A stretch of DNA of 64,000 nt from contig CAUVYP010001200.1 in NCBI GenBank assembly GCA_963556195.1, forward strand, positions 62,001 through 126,000, written 5' to 3'. A program made the position numbers and the translations under genes. This document shows, in pieces, positions 23,759 to 36,038 of this stretch. Within the stretch, counting starts at the first letter, position 1, and every line of letters starts with the position of its first letter. The stretch comes from Sepiola atlantica. Its lineage: Eukaryota; Mollusca; Cephalopoda; Sepiida; Sepiolidae. Below the pieces are notes generated by a model. It saw nothing but the letters and a program-made list of their open reading frames with translations, was not told the origin of the DNA and ran no database searches.

Positions 23759-25990
23759 TTAGCGCGTTTTAAAGTTGATATCGCTTTTGTTTATAACTTC
23801 CATATTTATTCGAATTGTGCAACGAAACTTTGCAGACAGTCGCGGATAGGCCTTTTCTACTGAAGTACCAAGTTACAGAAGTGCAGCTTTTGTACTGGCG
23901 GAGATATGTCGATACAAACTGAATACGCAAAACATCAACAAAATTTAGTGCGATTTAAAGTGGATATCGCTTTTGTTTATAACTTCCACATTCTTTAGAA
24001 TTGTGAAACGAAACTTTGCAGATATAAGCGGAGTCACAGTTTCTACTGAAGTACCAAGTTTCAGAAGTGCAGCTCTTGTACTGTCGGAGATATGTCGATA
24101 CAAACTGAATACGCAAAACATCAACAAAATTTAGCGCGTTTTAAAGTTGATATCGCTTTTGTTTATAACTTCCACATTTATTCGAATTGTGCAACGAAAC
24201 TTTGCAGAAAGTCGCGGATAGGCCTTTTCTACTGAAGTACCAAGTTTCAGAAGTGCAGCTTTTGTACTGCCGGAGATATGTCGATACAAACTGAATACGC
24301 AAACTATCAACAAATTTTAGTGCGATTTGAAGTGGATATCGCTTTTGTTTATAACTTCCACATTTATTCGAATTGTGCAACAGAAATTTGCAGAAAGTCG
24401 CGGATAGGCCTTTTCTACTGAAGTACCAAGTTTCAGAAGTGCAGCTTTTGTACTGCCGGAGATATGTCGATACAAACTGAATACGCAAACTATCAACAAA
24501 ATTTAGTGCGATTTAAAGTGGATATCGCTTTTGTTTATAACTTCCACATTCTTTAGAATTGTGAAACGAAACTTTGCAGATATAAGCGGAGTCACAGTTT
24601 CTACTGAAGTACCAAGTTTCAGAAGTGCAGCTCTTGTACTGTCGGAGATATGTCGATACAAACTGAATACGCAAAACATCAACAAAATTTAGCGCGTTTT
24701 AAAGTTGATATCGCTTTTGTTTATAACTTCCACATTTATTCGAATTGTGCAACGAAACTTTGCAGAAAGTCGCGGATAGGCCTTTTCTACTGAAGTACCA
24801 AGTTTCAGAAGTGCAGCTTTTGTACTGCCGGAGATATGTCGATACAAACTGAATACGCAAACTATCAACAAATTTTAGTGCGATTTAAAGTGGATATCGC
24901 TTTTGTTTATAACTTCCACATTTATTCGAATTGTGCAACAGAAATTTGCAGAAAGTCGCGGATAGGCCTTTTCTACTGAAGTACCAAGTTTCAGAAGTGC
25001 AGCTTTTGTACTGCCGGAGATATGTCGATACAAACTGAATACGCAAACTATCAACAAAATTTAGTGCGATTTAAAGTGGATATCGCTTTTGTTTATAACT
25101 TCCACATTCTTTAGAATTGTGAAACGAAACTTTGCAGATATAAGCGGAGTCACAGTTTCTACTGAAGTACCAAGTTTCAGAAGTGCAGCTCTTGTACTGT
25201 CGGAGATATGTCGATACAAACTGAATACGCAAAACATCAACAAAATTTAGCGCGTTTTAAAGTTGATATCGCTTTTGTTTATAACTTCCACATTTATTCG
25301 AATTGTGCAACGAAACTTTGCACAGATTAGCGGAGTCACATTTTCTACTGAAGTACCAAGTTTCGGAAGTGCAGCTCTTGTACTGTCGGAGATATGTCGA
25401 TACAAACTGAATACGCAAAACATCAACAAAATTTAGCGCGTTTTAAAGTTGATATCGCTTTTGTTTATAACTTCCACATTTATTCGAATTGTGCAACGAA
25501 ACTTTGCAGAAAGTCGCGGATAGGCCTTTTCTACTGAAGTACCAAGTTTCAGAAGTGCAGCTTTTGTACTGCCGGAGATATGTCGATACAAACTGAATAC
25601 GCAAACTATCAACAAATTTTAGTGCGATTTAAAGTGGATATCGCTTTTGTTTATAACTTCCACATTTATTCGAATTGTGCAACAGAAATTTGCAGAAAGT
25701 CGCGGATAGGCCTTTTCTACTGAAGTACCAAGTTTCAGAAGTGCAGCTTTTGTACTGCCGGAGATATGTCGATACAAACTGAATACGCAAACTATCAACA
25801 AAATTTAGTGCGATTTAAAGTGGATATCGCTTTTGTTTATAACTTCCACATTCTTTAGAATTGTGCAACGAAACTTTGCAGAGATAAGCGGAGTCACATG
25901 TTCTACTGAAGCACCAAGTTTCAGAAGTGCAGCTCTTGTACTGTCGGAGATATGTCGATACAAACTGAATACGCAAAACATCAACAAAAT

Positions 25991-26177
25991 TTAGCGCGTT
26001 TTAAAGTTGATATCGCTTTTGTTTATAACTTCCACATTTATTCGAATTGTGCAACGAAACTTTGCAGAAAGTCGCGGATAGGCCTTTTCTACTGAAGTAC
26101 CAAGTTTCAGAAGTGCAGCTTTTGGTACTGCCGGAGATATGTCGATACAAACTGAATACGCAAACTATCAACAAATT
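25991..26177. repeat. 187-bp C variant 2 (extra G)
   Basis: Same extra G (GG at about 26124-26125). It follows E rather than B or D' and is followed by another 187-bp copy whose head is the mosaic GTGCGATTTAAAGTTG. Confidence 0.95.
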
Positions 26178-26364
26178 TTAGTGCGATTTAAAGTTGATAT
26201 CGCTTTTGTTTATAACTTCCACATTTATTCGAATTGTGCAACGAAACTTTGCAGAAAGTCGCGGATAGGCCTTTTCTACTGAAGTACCAAGTTTCAGAAG
26301 TGCAGCTTTTGGTACTGCCGGAGATATGTCGATACAAACTGAATACGCAAACTATCAACAAATT
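26178..26364. repeat. 187-bp variant 3 (extra G, mosaic head)
   Basis: Second of two adjacent 187-bp copies (GG at 26311-26312). The head is GTGCGATTTAAAGTTG: the start of an A/B head and the end of a C/D head. The middle is C type (AACGAAACTTTGCAG). Confidence 0.94.
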
Positions 26365-26922
26365 TTAGTGCGATTTAAAGTTGATATCGCTTTTGTTTAT
26401 AACTTCCACATTTATTCGAATTGTGCAACAGAAATTTGCAGAAAGTCGCGGATAGGCCTTTTCTACTGAAGTACCAAGTTTCAGAAGTGCAGCTTTTGTA
26501 CTGCCGGAGATATGTCGATACAAACTGAATACGCAAACTATCAACAAAATTTAGTGCGATTTAAAGTGGATATCGCTTTTGTTTATAACTTCCACATTCT
26601 TTAGAATTGTGCAACGAAACTTTGCAGAGATAAGCGGAGTCACATGTTCTACTGAAGCACCAAGTTTCAGAAGTGCAGCTCTTGTACTGTCGGAGATATG
26701 TCGATACAAACTGAATACGCAAAACATCAACAAAATTTAGCGCGTTTTAAAGTTGATATCGCTTTTGTTTATAACTTCCACATTTATTCGAATTGTGCAA
26801 CGAAACTTTGCACAGATTAGCGGAGTCACATTTTCTACTGAAGTACCAAGTTTCGGAAGTGCAGCTCTTGTACTGCCGGAGATATGTCGATACAAACTGA
26901 ATACGCAAAACATCAACAAAAT

Positions 26923-27108
26923 TTAGCGCGTTTTAAAGTTGATATCGCTTTTGTTTATAACTTCCATATTTATTCGAATTGTGCAACGAAACTTTGCAGA
27001 CAGTCGCGGATAGGCCTTTTCTACTGAAGTACCAAGTTTCAGAAGTGCAGCTTTTGTACTGCCGGAGATATGTCGATACAAACTGAATACGCAAACTATC
27101 AACAAAAT
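26923..27108. repeat. G/C hybrid monomer, copy 2
   Basis: Same mosaic as 21155-21340: CCATATTT and GACAGTCGCGG, then AAGTTTCAG and TGCCGGAG. It sits in the same local order, C(187)-A-E-F-hybrid-B, so it is a copy of the first junction rather than an independent event. Confidence 0.91.
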
Positions 27109-28038
27109 TTAGTGCGATTTAAAGTGGATATCGCTTTTGTTTATAACTTCCACATTCTTTAGAATTGTGAAACGAAACTTTGCAGATATAAGCGGAGTCA
27201 CAGTTTCTACTGAAGTACCAAGTTTCAGAAGTGCAGCTCTTGTACTGTCGGAGATATGTCGATACAAACTGAATACGCAAAACATCAACAAAATTTAGCG
27301 CGTTTTAAAGTTGATATCGCTTTTGTTTATAACTTCCACATTTATTCGAATTGTGCAACGAAACTTTGCACAGATTAGCGGAGTCACATTTTCTACTGAA
27401 GTACCAAGTTTCGGAAGTGCAGCTCTTGTACTGTCGGAGATATGTCGATACAAACTGAATACGCAAAACATCAACAAAATTTAGCGCGTTTTAAAGTTGA
27501 TATCGCTTTTGTTTATAACTTCCACATTTATTCGAATTGTGCAACGAAACTTTGCAGAAAGTCGCGGATAGGCCTTTTCTACTGAAGTACCAAGTTTCAG
27601 AAGTGCAGCTTTTGTACTGCCGGAGATATGTCGATACAAACTGAATACGCAAACTATCAACAAATTTTAGTGCGATTTAAAGTGGATATCGCTTTTGTTT
27701 ATAACTTCCACATTTATTCGAATTGTGCAACAGAAATTTGCAGAAAGTCGCGGATAGGCCTTTTCTACTGAAGTACCAAGTTTCAGAAGTGCAGCTTTTG
27801 TACTGCCGGAGATATGTCGATACAAACTGAATACGCAAACTATCAACAAAATTTAGTGCGATTTAAAGTGGATATCGCTTTTGTTTATAACTTCCACATT
27901 CTTTAGAATTGTGCAACGAAACTTTGCAGAGATAAGCGGAGTCACATGTTCTACTGAAGCACCAAGTTTCAGAAGTGCAGCTCTTGTACTGTCGGAGATA
28001 TGTCGATACAAACTGAATACGCAAAACATCAACAAAAT

Positions 28039-28225
28039 TTAGCGCGTTTTAAAGTTGATATCGCTTTTGTTTATAACTTCCACATTTATTCGAATTGTGC
28101 AACGAAACTTTGCAGAAAGTCGCGGATAGGCCTTTTCTACTGAAGTACCAAGTTTCAGAAGTGCAGCTTTTGGTACTGCCGGAGATATGTCGATACAAAC
28201 TGAATACGCAAACTATCAACAAATT
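28039..28225. repeat. 187-bp C variant 4 (extra G)
   Basis: GG at 28172-28173. It follows E; the next monomer has the mosaic GTGCGATTTAAAGTTG head. Confidence 0.95.
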
Positions 28226-28411
28226 TTAGTGCGATTTAAAGTTGATATCGCTTTTGTTTATAACTTCCACATTTATTCGAATTGTGCAACAGAAATTTGC
28301 AGAAAGTCGCGGATAGGCCTTTTCTACTGAAGTACCAAGTTTCAGAAGTGCAGCTTTTGTACTGCCGGAGATATGTCGATACAAACTGAATACGCAAACT
28401 ATCAACAAAAT

Positions 28412-28597
28412 TTAGTGCGATTTAAAGTGGATATCGCTTTTGTTTATAACTTCCACATTCTTTAGAATTGTGCAACGAAACTTTGCAGAGATAAGCGGAG
28501 TCACATGTTCTACTGAAGCACCAAGTTTCAGAAGTGCAGCTCTTGTACTGCCGGAGATATGTCGATACAAACTGAATACGCAAACTATCAACAAAAT
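28412..28597. repeat. E/alpha hybrid monomer
   Basis: An E monomer up to GCTCTTGTACTG, then alpha TGCCGG and an AACTATCAAC tail. The switch lies between 28542 and 28551. It is followed by a normal E, so two E-type fronts sit in tandem. Confidence 0.9.
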
Positions 28598-28783
28598 TTA
28601 GTGCGATTTAAAGTGGATATCGCTTTTGTTTATAACTTCCACATTCTTTAGAATTGTGCAACGAAACTTTGCAGAGATAAGCGGAGTCACATGTTCTACT
28701 GAAGCACCAAGTTTCAGAAGTGCAGCTCTTGTACTGTCGGAGATATGTCGATACAAACTGAATACGCAAAACATCAACAAAAT

Positions 28784-28970
28784 TTAGCGCGTTTTAAAGT
28801 TGATATCGCTTTTGTTTATAACTTCCACATTTATTCGAATTGTGCAACGAAACTTTGCAGAAAGTCGCGGATAGGCCTTTTCTACTGAAGTACCAAGTTT
28901 CAGAAGTGCAGCTTTTGGTACTGCCGGAGATATGTCGATACAAACTGAATACGCAAACTATCAACAAATT
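28784..28970. repeat. 187-bp C variant 5 (extra G)
   Basis: GG at 28917-28918. It follows E; the next monomer has the mosaic head. Lies 745 bp (four monomers) after variant 4. Confidence 0.95.
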
Positions 28971-29528
28971 TTAGTGCGATTTAAAGTTGATATCGCTTTT
29001 GTTTATAACTTCCACATTTATTCGAATTGTGCAACAGAAATTTGCAGAAAGTCGCGGACAGGCCTTTTCTACTGAAGTACCAAGTTTCAGAAGTGCAGCT
29101 TTTGTACTGCCGGAGATATGTCGATACAAACTGAATACGCAAACTATCAACAAAATTTAGTGCGATTTAAAGTGGATATCGCTTTTGTTTATAACTTCCA
29201 CATTCTTTAGAATTGTGCAACGAAACTTTGCAGAGATAAGCGGAGTCACATGTTCTACTGAAGCACCAAGTTTCAGAAGTGCAGCTCTTGTACTGTCGGA
29301 GATATGTCGATACAAACTGAATACGCAAAACATCAACAAAATTTAGCGCGTTTTAAAGTTGATATCGCTTTTGTTTATAACTTCCACATTTATTCGAATT
29401 GTCCAACGAAACTTTGCACAGATTAGCGGAGTCACATTTTCTACTGAAGTACCAAGTTTCGGAAGTGCAGCTCTTGTACTGCCGGAGATATGTCGATACA
29501 AACTGAATACGCAAAACATCAACAAAAT

Positions 29529-31574
29529 TTAGCGCGTTTTAAAGTTGATATCGCTTTTGTTTATAACTTCCATATTTATTCGAATTGTGCAACGAAACTT
29601 TGCAGACAGTCGCGGATAGGCCTTTTCTACTGAAGTACCAAGTTACAGACGTGCAGCTTTTGTACTGGCAGACATATGTCGATACAAACTGAATACGCAA
29701 ACTATCAACAAAATTTAGTGCGATTTAAAGTGGATATCGCTTTTGTTTATAACTTCCACATTCTTTAGAATTGTGAAACGAAACTTTGCAGATATAAGCG
29801 GAGTCACAGTTTCTACTGAAGTACCAAGTTTCAGAAGTGCAGCTTTTGTACTGTCGGAGATATGTCGATACAAACTGAATACGCAAAACATCAACAAAAT
29901 TTAGCGCGTTTTAAAGTTGATATCGCTTTTGTTTATAACTTCCACATTTATTCGAATTGTGCAACGAAACTTTGCAGAAAGTCGCGGATAGGCCTTTTCT
30001 ACTGAAGTACCAAGTTTCAGAAGTGCAGCTTTTGTACTGCCGGAGATATGTCGATACAAACTGAATACGCAAACTATCAACAAATTTTAGTGCGATTTAA
30101 AGTGGATATCGCTTTTGTTTATAACTTCCACATTTATTCGAATTGTGCAACAGAAATTTGCAGAAAGTCGCGGATAGGCCTTTTCTACTGAAGTACCAAG
30201 TTTCAGAAGTGCAGCTTTTGTACTGCCGGAGATATGTCGATACAAACTGAATACGCAAACTATCAACAAATTTTAGTGCGATTTAAAGTGGATATCGCTT
30301 TTGTTTATAACTTCCACATTTATTCGAATTGTGCAACAGAAATTTGCAGAAAGTCGCGGATAGGCCTTTTCTACTGAAGTACCAAGTTTCAGAAGTGCAG
30401 CTTTTGTACTGCCGGAGATATGTCGATACAAACTGAATACGCAAACTATCAACAAAATTTAGTGCGATTTAAAGTGGATATCGCTTTTGTTTATAACTTC
30501 CACATTCTTTAGAATTGTGCAACGAAACTTTGCAGAGATAAGCGGAGTCACATGTTCTACTGAAGCACCAAGTTTCAGAAGTGCAGCTCTTGTACTGTCG
30601 GAGATATGTCGATACAAACTGAATACGCAAAACATCAACAAAATTTAGCGCGTTTTAAAGTTGATATCGCTTTTGTTTATAACTTCCACATTTATTCGAA
30701 TTGTGCAACGAAACTTTGCAGAAAGTCGCGGATAGGCCTTTTCTACTGAAGTACCAAGTTTCAGAAGTGCAGCTTTTGTACTGCCGGAGATATGTCGATA
30801 CAAACTGAATACGCAAACTATCAACAAATTTTAGTGCGATTTAAAGTGGATATCGCTTTTGTTTATAACTTCCACATTTATTCGAATTGTGCAACAGAAA
30901 TTTGCAGAAAGTCGCGGATAGGCCTTTTCTACTGAAGTACCAAGTTTCAGAAGTGCAGCTTTTGTACTGCCGGAGATATGTCGATACAAACTGAATACGC
31001 AAACTATCAACAAAATTTAGTGCGATTTAAAGTGGATATCGCTTTTGTTTATAACTTCCACATTTATTCGAATTGTGCAACAGAAATTTGCAGAAAGTCG
31101 CGGATAGGCCTTTTCTACTGAAGTACCAAGTTTCAGAAGTGCAGCTTTTGTACTGCCGGAGATATGTCGATACAAACTGAATACGCAAACTATCAACAAA
31201 ATTTAGTGCGATTTAAAGTGGATATCGCTTTTGTTTATAACTTCCACATTCTTTAGAATTGTGCAACGAAACTTTGCAGAGATAAGCGGAGTCACATGTT
31301 CTACTGAAGCACCAAGTTTCAGAAGTGCAGCTCTTGTACTGTCGGAGATATGTCGATACAAACTGAATACGCAAAACATCAACAAAATTTAGCGCGTTTT
31401 AAAGTTGATATCGCTTTTGTTTATAACTTCCACATTTATTCGAATTGTGCAACGAAACTTTGCACAGATTAGCGGAGTCACATTTTCTACTGAAGTACCA
31501 AGTTTCGGAAGTGCAGCTCTTGTACTGCCGGAGATATGTCGATACAAACTGAATACGCAAAACATCAACAAAAT
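29529..31574. repeat. HOR unit: G B C A A E C A A E F (11 monomers)
   Basis: Contains the A-A doublet twice. The opening G has private changes CAGACGTGC and GGCAGACAT. The B at 29715 has GCTTTTGTACTGTCGG, an alpha base in a beta copy. Confidence 0.88.
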
Positions 31575-32876
31575 TTAGCGCGTTTTAAAGTTGATATCGC
31601 TTTTGTTTATAACTTCCATATTTATTCGAATTGTGCAACGAAACTTTGCAGACAGTCGCGGATAGGCCTTTTCTACTGAAGTACCAAGTTACAGAAGTGC
31701 AGCTTTTGTACTGGCGGAGATATGTCGATACAAACTGAATACGCAAACTATCAACAAAATTTAGTGCGATTTAAAGTGGATATCGCTTTTGTTTATAACT
31801 TCCACATTCTTTAGAATTGTGAAACGAAACTTTGCAGATATAAGCGGAGTCACAGTTTCTACTGAAGTACCAAGTTTCAGAAGTGCAGCTCTTGTACTGT
31901 CGGAGATATGTCGATACAAACTGAATACGCAAAACATCAACAAAATTTAGCGCGTTTTAAAGTTGATATCGCTTTTGTTTATAACTTCCACATTTATTCG
32001 AATTGTGCAACGAAACTTTGCAGAAAGTCGCGGATAGGCCTTTTCTACTGAAGTACCAAGTTTCAGAAGTGCAGCTTTTGTACTGCCGGAGATATGTCGA
32101 TACAAACTGAATACGCAAACTATCAACAAATTTTAGTGCGATTTAAAGTGGATATCGCTTTTGTTTATAACTTCCACATTTATTCGAATTGTGCAACAGA
32201 AATTTGCAGAAAGTCGCGGATAGGCCTTTTCTACTGAAGTACCAAGTTTCAGAAGTGCAGCTTTTGTACTGCCGGAGATATGTCGATACAAACTGAATAC
32301 GCAAACTATCAACAAAATTTAGTGCGATTTAAAGTGGATATCGCTTTTGTTTATAACTTCCACATTTATTCGAATTGTGCAACAGAAATTTGCAGAAAGT
32401 CGCGGATAGGCCTTTTCTACTGAAGTACCAAGTTTCAGAAGTGCAGCTTTTGTACTGCCGGAGATATGTCGATACAAACTGAATACGCAAACTATCAACA
32501 AAATTTAGTGCGATTTAAAGTGGATATCGCTTTTGTTTATAACTTCCACATTCTTTAGAATTGTGCAACGAAACTTTGCAGAGATAAGCGGAGTCACATG
32601 TTCTACTGAAGCACCAAGTTTCAGAAGTGCAGCTCTTGTACTGTCGGAGATATGTCGATACAAACTGAATACGCAAAACATCAACAAAATTTAGCGCGTT
32701 TTAAAGTTGATATCGCTTTTGTTTATAACTTCCACATTTATTCGAATTGTGCAACGAAACTTTGCACAGATTAGCGGAGTCACATTTTCTACTGAAGTAC
32801 CAAGTTTCGGAAGTGCAGCTCTTGTACTGCCGGAGATATGTCGATACAAACTGAATACGCAAAACATCAACAAAAT
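31575..32876. repeat. HOR unit: G B C A A E F (7 monomers)
   Basis: A 1302-bp unit with an A-A doublet and no D. The following unit starts with the same G-B-C-A order. Confidence 0.88.
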
Positions 32877-33620
32877 TTAGCGCGTTTTAAAGTTGATATC
32901 GCTTTTGTTTATAACTTCCATATTTATTCGAATTGTGCAACGAAACTTTGCAGACAGTCGCGGATAGGCCTTTTCTACTGAAGTACCAAGTTACAGAAGT
33001 GCAGCTTTTGTACTGGCGGAGATATGTCGATACAAACTGAATACGCAAACTATCAACAAAATTTAGTGCGATTTAAAGTGGATATCGCTTTTGTTTATAA
33101 CTTCCACATTCTTTAGAATTGTGAAACGAAACTTTGCAGATATAAGCGGAGTCACAGTTTCTACTGAAGTACCAAGTTTCAGAAGTGCAGCTCTTGTACT
33201 GTCGGAGATATGTCGATACAAACTGAATACGCAAAACATCAACAAAATTTAGCGCGTTTTAAAGTTGATATCGCTTTTGTTTATAACTTCCACATTTATT
33301 CGAATTGTGCAACGAAACTTTGCAGAAAGTCGCGGATAGGCCTTTTCTACTGAAGTACCAAGTTTCAGAAGTGCAGCTTTTGTACTGCCGGAGATATGTC
33401 GATACAAACTGAATACGCAAACTATCAACAAATTTTAGTGCGATTTAAAGTGGATATCGCTTTTGTTTATAACTTCCACATTTATTCGAATTGTGCAACA
33501 GAAATTTGCAGAAAGTCGCGGATAGGCCTTTTCTACTGAAGTACCAAGTTTCAGAAGTGCAGCTTTTGTACTGCCGGAGATATGTCGATACAAACTGAAT
33601 ACGCAAACTATCAACAAAAT

Positions 33621-33806
33621 TTAGTGCGATTTAAAGTGGATATCGCTTTTGTTTATAACTTCCACATTCTTTAGAATTGTGCAACGAAACTTTGCAGAGA
33701 TAAGCGGAGTCACAGTTTCTACTGAAGTACCAAGTTTCAGAAGTGCAGCTCTTGTACTGTCGGAGATATGTCGATACAAACTGAATACGCAAAACATCAA
33801 CACAAT
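33621..33806. repeat. E/B hybrid monomer
   Basis: GTGCAACG and GAGATAAG (E) are followed by CACAGTTTC and GAAGTACC (B). The switch lies between about 33698 and 33714. The tail has CAACACAATTT. Confidence 0.88.
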
Positions 33807-34178
33807 TTAGCGCGTTTTAAAGTTGATATCGCTTTTGTTTATAACTTCCACATTTATTCGAATTGTGCAACGAAACTTTGCACAGATTAGCGGAGTCACA
33901 TTTTCTACTGAAGTACCAAGTTTCGGAAGTGCAGCTCTTGTACTGTCGAAGATATGTCGATACAAACTGAATACGCAAAACATCAACAAAATTTAGCGCG
34001 TTTTAAAGTTGATATCGCTTTTGTTTATAACTTCCACATTTATTCGAATTGTGCAACGAAACTTTGCAGAAAGTCGCGGATAGGCCTTTTCTACTGAAGT
34101 ACCAAGTTTCAGAAGTGCAGCTTTTGTACTGCCGGAGATATGTCGATACAAACTGAATACGCAAACTATCAACAAATT

Positions 34179-34364
34179 TTAGTGCGATTTAAAGTGGATA
34201 TCGCTTTTGTTTATAACTTCCACATTTATTCGAATTGTGCAACAGAAATTTGCAGACAGTCGCGGATAGGCCTTTTCTACTGAAGTACCAAGTTACAGAA
34301 GTGCAGCTTTTGTACTGGCGGAGATATGTCGATACAAACTGAATACGCAAACTTTCAACAAAAT
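34179..34364. repeat. A/G hybrid monomer
   Basis: A-type AACAGAAATTTGCAG is followed by G-type ACAGTCGCGG, AAGTTACAG and TGGCGG. The switch lies between about 34250 and 34256, in TTTGCAG. The tail has the private ACTTTCAAC. It is followed by E, a normal neighbour for A, not for G. Confidence 0.91.
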
Positions 34365-34736
34365 TTAGTGCGATTTAAAGTGGATATCGCTTTTGTTTAT
34401 AACTTCCACATTCTTTAGAATTGTGCAACGAAACTTTGCAGAGATAAGCGGAGTCACATGTTCTACTGAAGCACCAAGTTTCAGAAGTGCAGCTCTTGTA
34501 CTGTCGGAGATATGTCGATACAAACTGAATACGCAAAACATCAACAAAATTTAGCGCGTTTTAAAGTTGATATCGCTTTTGTTTATAACTTCCACATTTA
34601 TTCGAATTGTGCAACGAAACTTTGCACAGATTAGCGGAGTCACATTTTCTACTGAAGTACCAAGTTTCGGAAGTGCAGCTCTTGTACTGCCGGAGATATG
34701 TCGATACAAACTGAATACGCAAAACATCAACAAAAT

Positions 34737-36038
34737 TTAGCGCGTTTTAAAGTTGATATCGCTTTTGTTTATAACTTCCATATTTATTCGAATTGTGCAA
34801 CGAAACTTTGCAGACAGTCGCGGATAGGCCTTTTCTACTGAAGTACCAAGTTACAGAAGTGCAGCTTTTGTACTGGCGGAGATATGTCGATACAAACTGA
34901 ATACGCAAACTATCAACAAAATTTAGTGCGATTTAAAGTGGATATCGCTTTTGTTTATAACTTCCACATTCTTTAGAATTGTGAAACGAAACTTTGCAGA
35001 TATAAGCGGAGTCACAGTTTCTACTGAAGTACCAAGTTTCAGAAGTGCAGCTCTTGTACTGTCGGAGATATGTCGATACAAACTGAATACGCAAAACATC
35101 AACAAAATTTAGCGCGTTTTAAAGTTGATATCGCTTTTGTTTATAACTTCCACATTTATTCGAATTGTGCAACGAAACTTTGCACAGATTAGCGGAGTCA
35201 CATTTTCTACTGAAGTACCAAGTTTCGGAAGTGCAGCTCTTGTACTGTCGGAGATATGTCGATACAAACTGAATACGCAAAACATCAACAAAATTTAGCG
35301 CGTTTTAAAGTTGATATCGCTTTTGTTTATAACTTCCACATTTATTCGAATTGTGCAACGAAACTTTGCAGAAAGTCGCGGATAGGCCTTTTCCACTGAA
35401 GTACCAAGTTTCAGAAGTGCAGCTTTTGTACTGCCGGAGATATGTCGATACAAACTGAATACGCAAACTATCAACAAATTTTAGTGCGATTTAAAGTGGA
35501 TATCGCTTTTGTTTATAACTTCCACATTTATTCGAATTGTGCAACAGAAATTTGCAGAAAGTCGCGGATAGGCCTTTTCTACTGAAGTACCAAGTTTCAG
35601 AAGTGCAGCTTTTGTACTGCCGGAGATATGTCGATACAAACTGAATACGCAAAACATCAACAAAATTTAGTGCGATTTAAAGTGGATATCGCTTTTGTTT
35701 ATAACTTCCACATTCTTTAGAATTGTGCAACGAAACTTTGCAGAGATAAGCGGAGTCACATGTTCTACTGAAGCACCAAGTTTCAGAAGTGCAGCTCTTG
35801 TACTGTCGGAGATATGTCGATACAAACTGAATACGCAAAACATCAACAAAATTTAGCGCGTTTTAAAGTTGATATCGCTTTTGTTTATAACTTCCACATT
35901 TATTCGAATTGTGCAACGAAACTTTGCACAGATTAGCGGAGTCACATTTTCTACTGAAGTACCAAGTTTCGGAAGTGCAGCTCTTGTACTGCCGGAGATA
36001 TGTCGATACAAACTGAATACGCAAAACATCAACAAAAT
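34737..36038. repeat. HOR unit: G B D' C A E F (canonical 7-mer, 1302 bp)
   Basis: First appearance of the order that dominates further right. The C at 35295 has TTTTCCACTG, shared with the C copies at 38457 and 39759. The A at 35481 has an AAACATCAAC tail before a GTGCG head. Confidence 0.9.

Larger units (their letters stand above)
23759..26922. repeat. HOR unit: G B C A B C A B D' C A E C(187) C(187) A E F (17 monomers, 3164 bp)
   Basis: Contains two adjacent 187-bp monomers. In the A at 24317 TTTAAA is changed to TTTGAA (base 24329), removing the DraI site and one in-frame stop. The opening G has an AAACATCAAC tail before a GTGCG head, as in 17806. Confidence 0.87.
26923..29528. repeat. 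HOR unit: G/C-hybrid B D' C A E C(187) A E/A E C(187) A E F (14 monomers, 2606 bp)
   Basis: Opens with the second G/C hybrid and contains two more 187-bp monomers in E-C(187)-A-E runs. The F at 29343 has GTCCAACG. This is the most rearranged stretch of the window. Confidence 0.87.
32877..34736. repeat. HOR unit: G B C A E/B-hybrid D C A/G-hybrid E F (10 monomers)
   Basis: Contains two hybrid monomers (33621 and 34179). The D-like copy at 33807 has TGTCGAAG. CAACACAATTT at about 33799-33808 is shared with about 36961-36970. Confidence 0.86.

Noticed and set aside
24141..24488. 115-codon minus-strand open frame
   Set aside because: It arises from one substitution (TTTAAA to TTTGAA at 24329) that removes a stop in a different frame of two adjacent monomers, again with a TTG start. 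No coding evidence.
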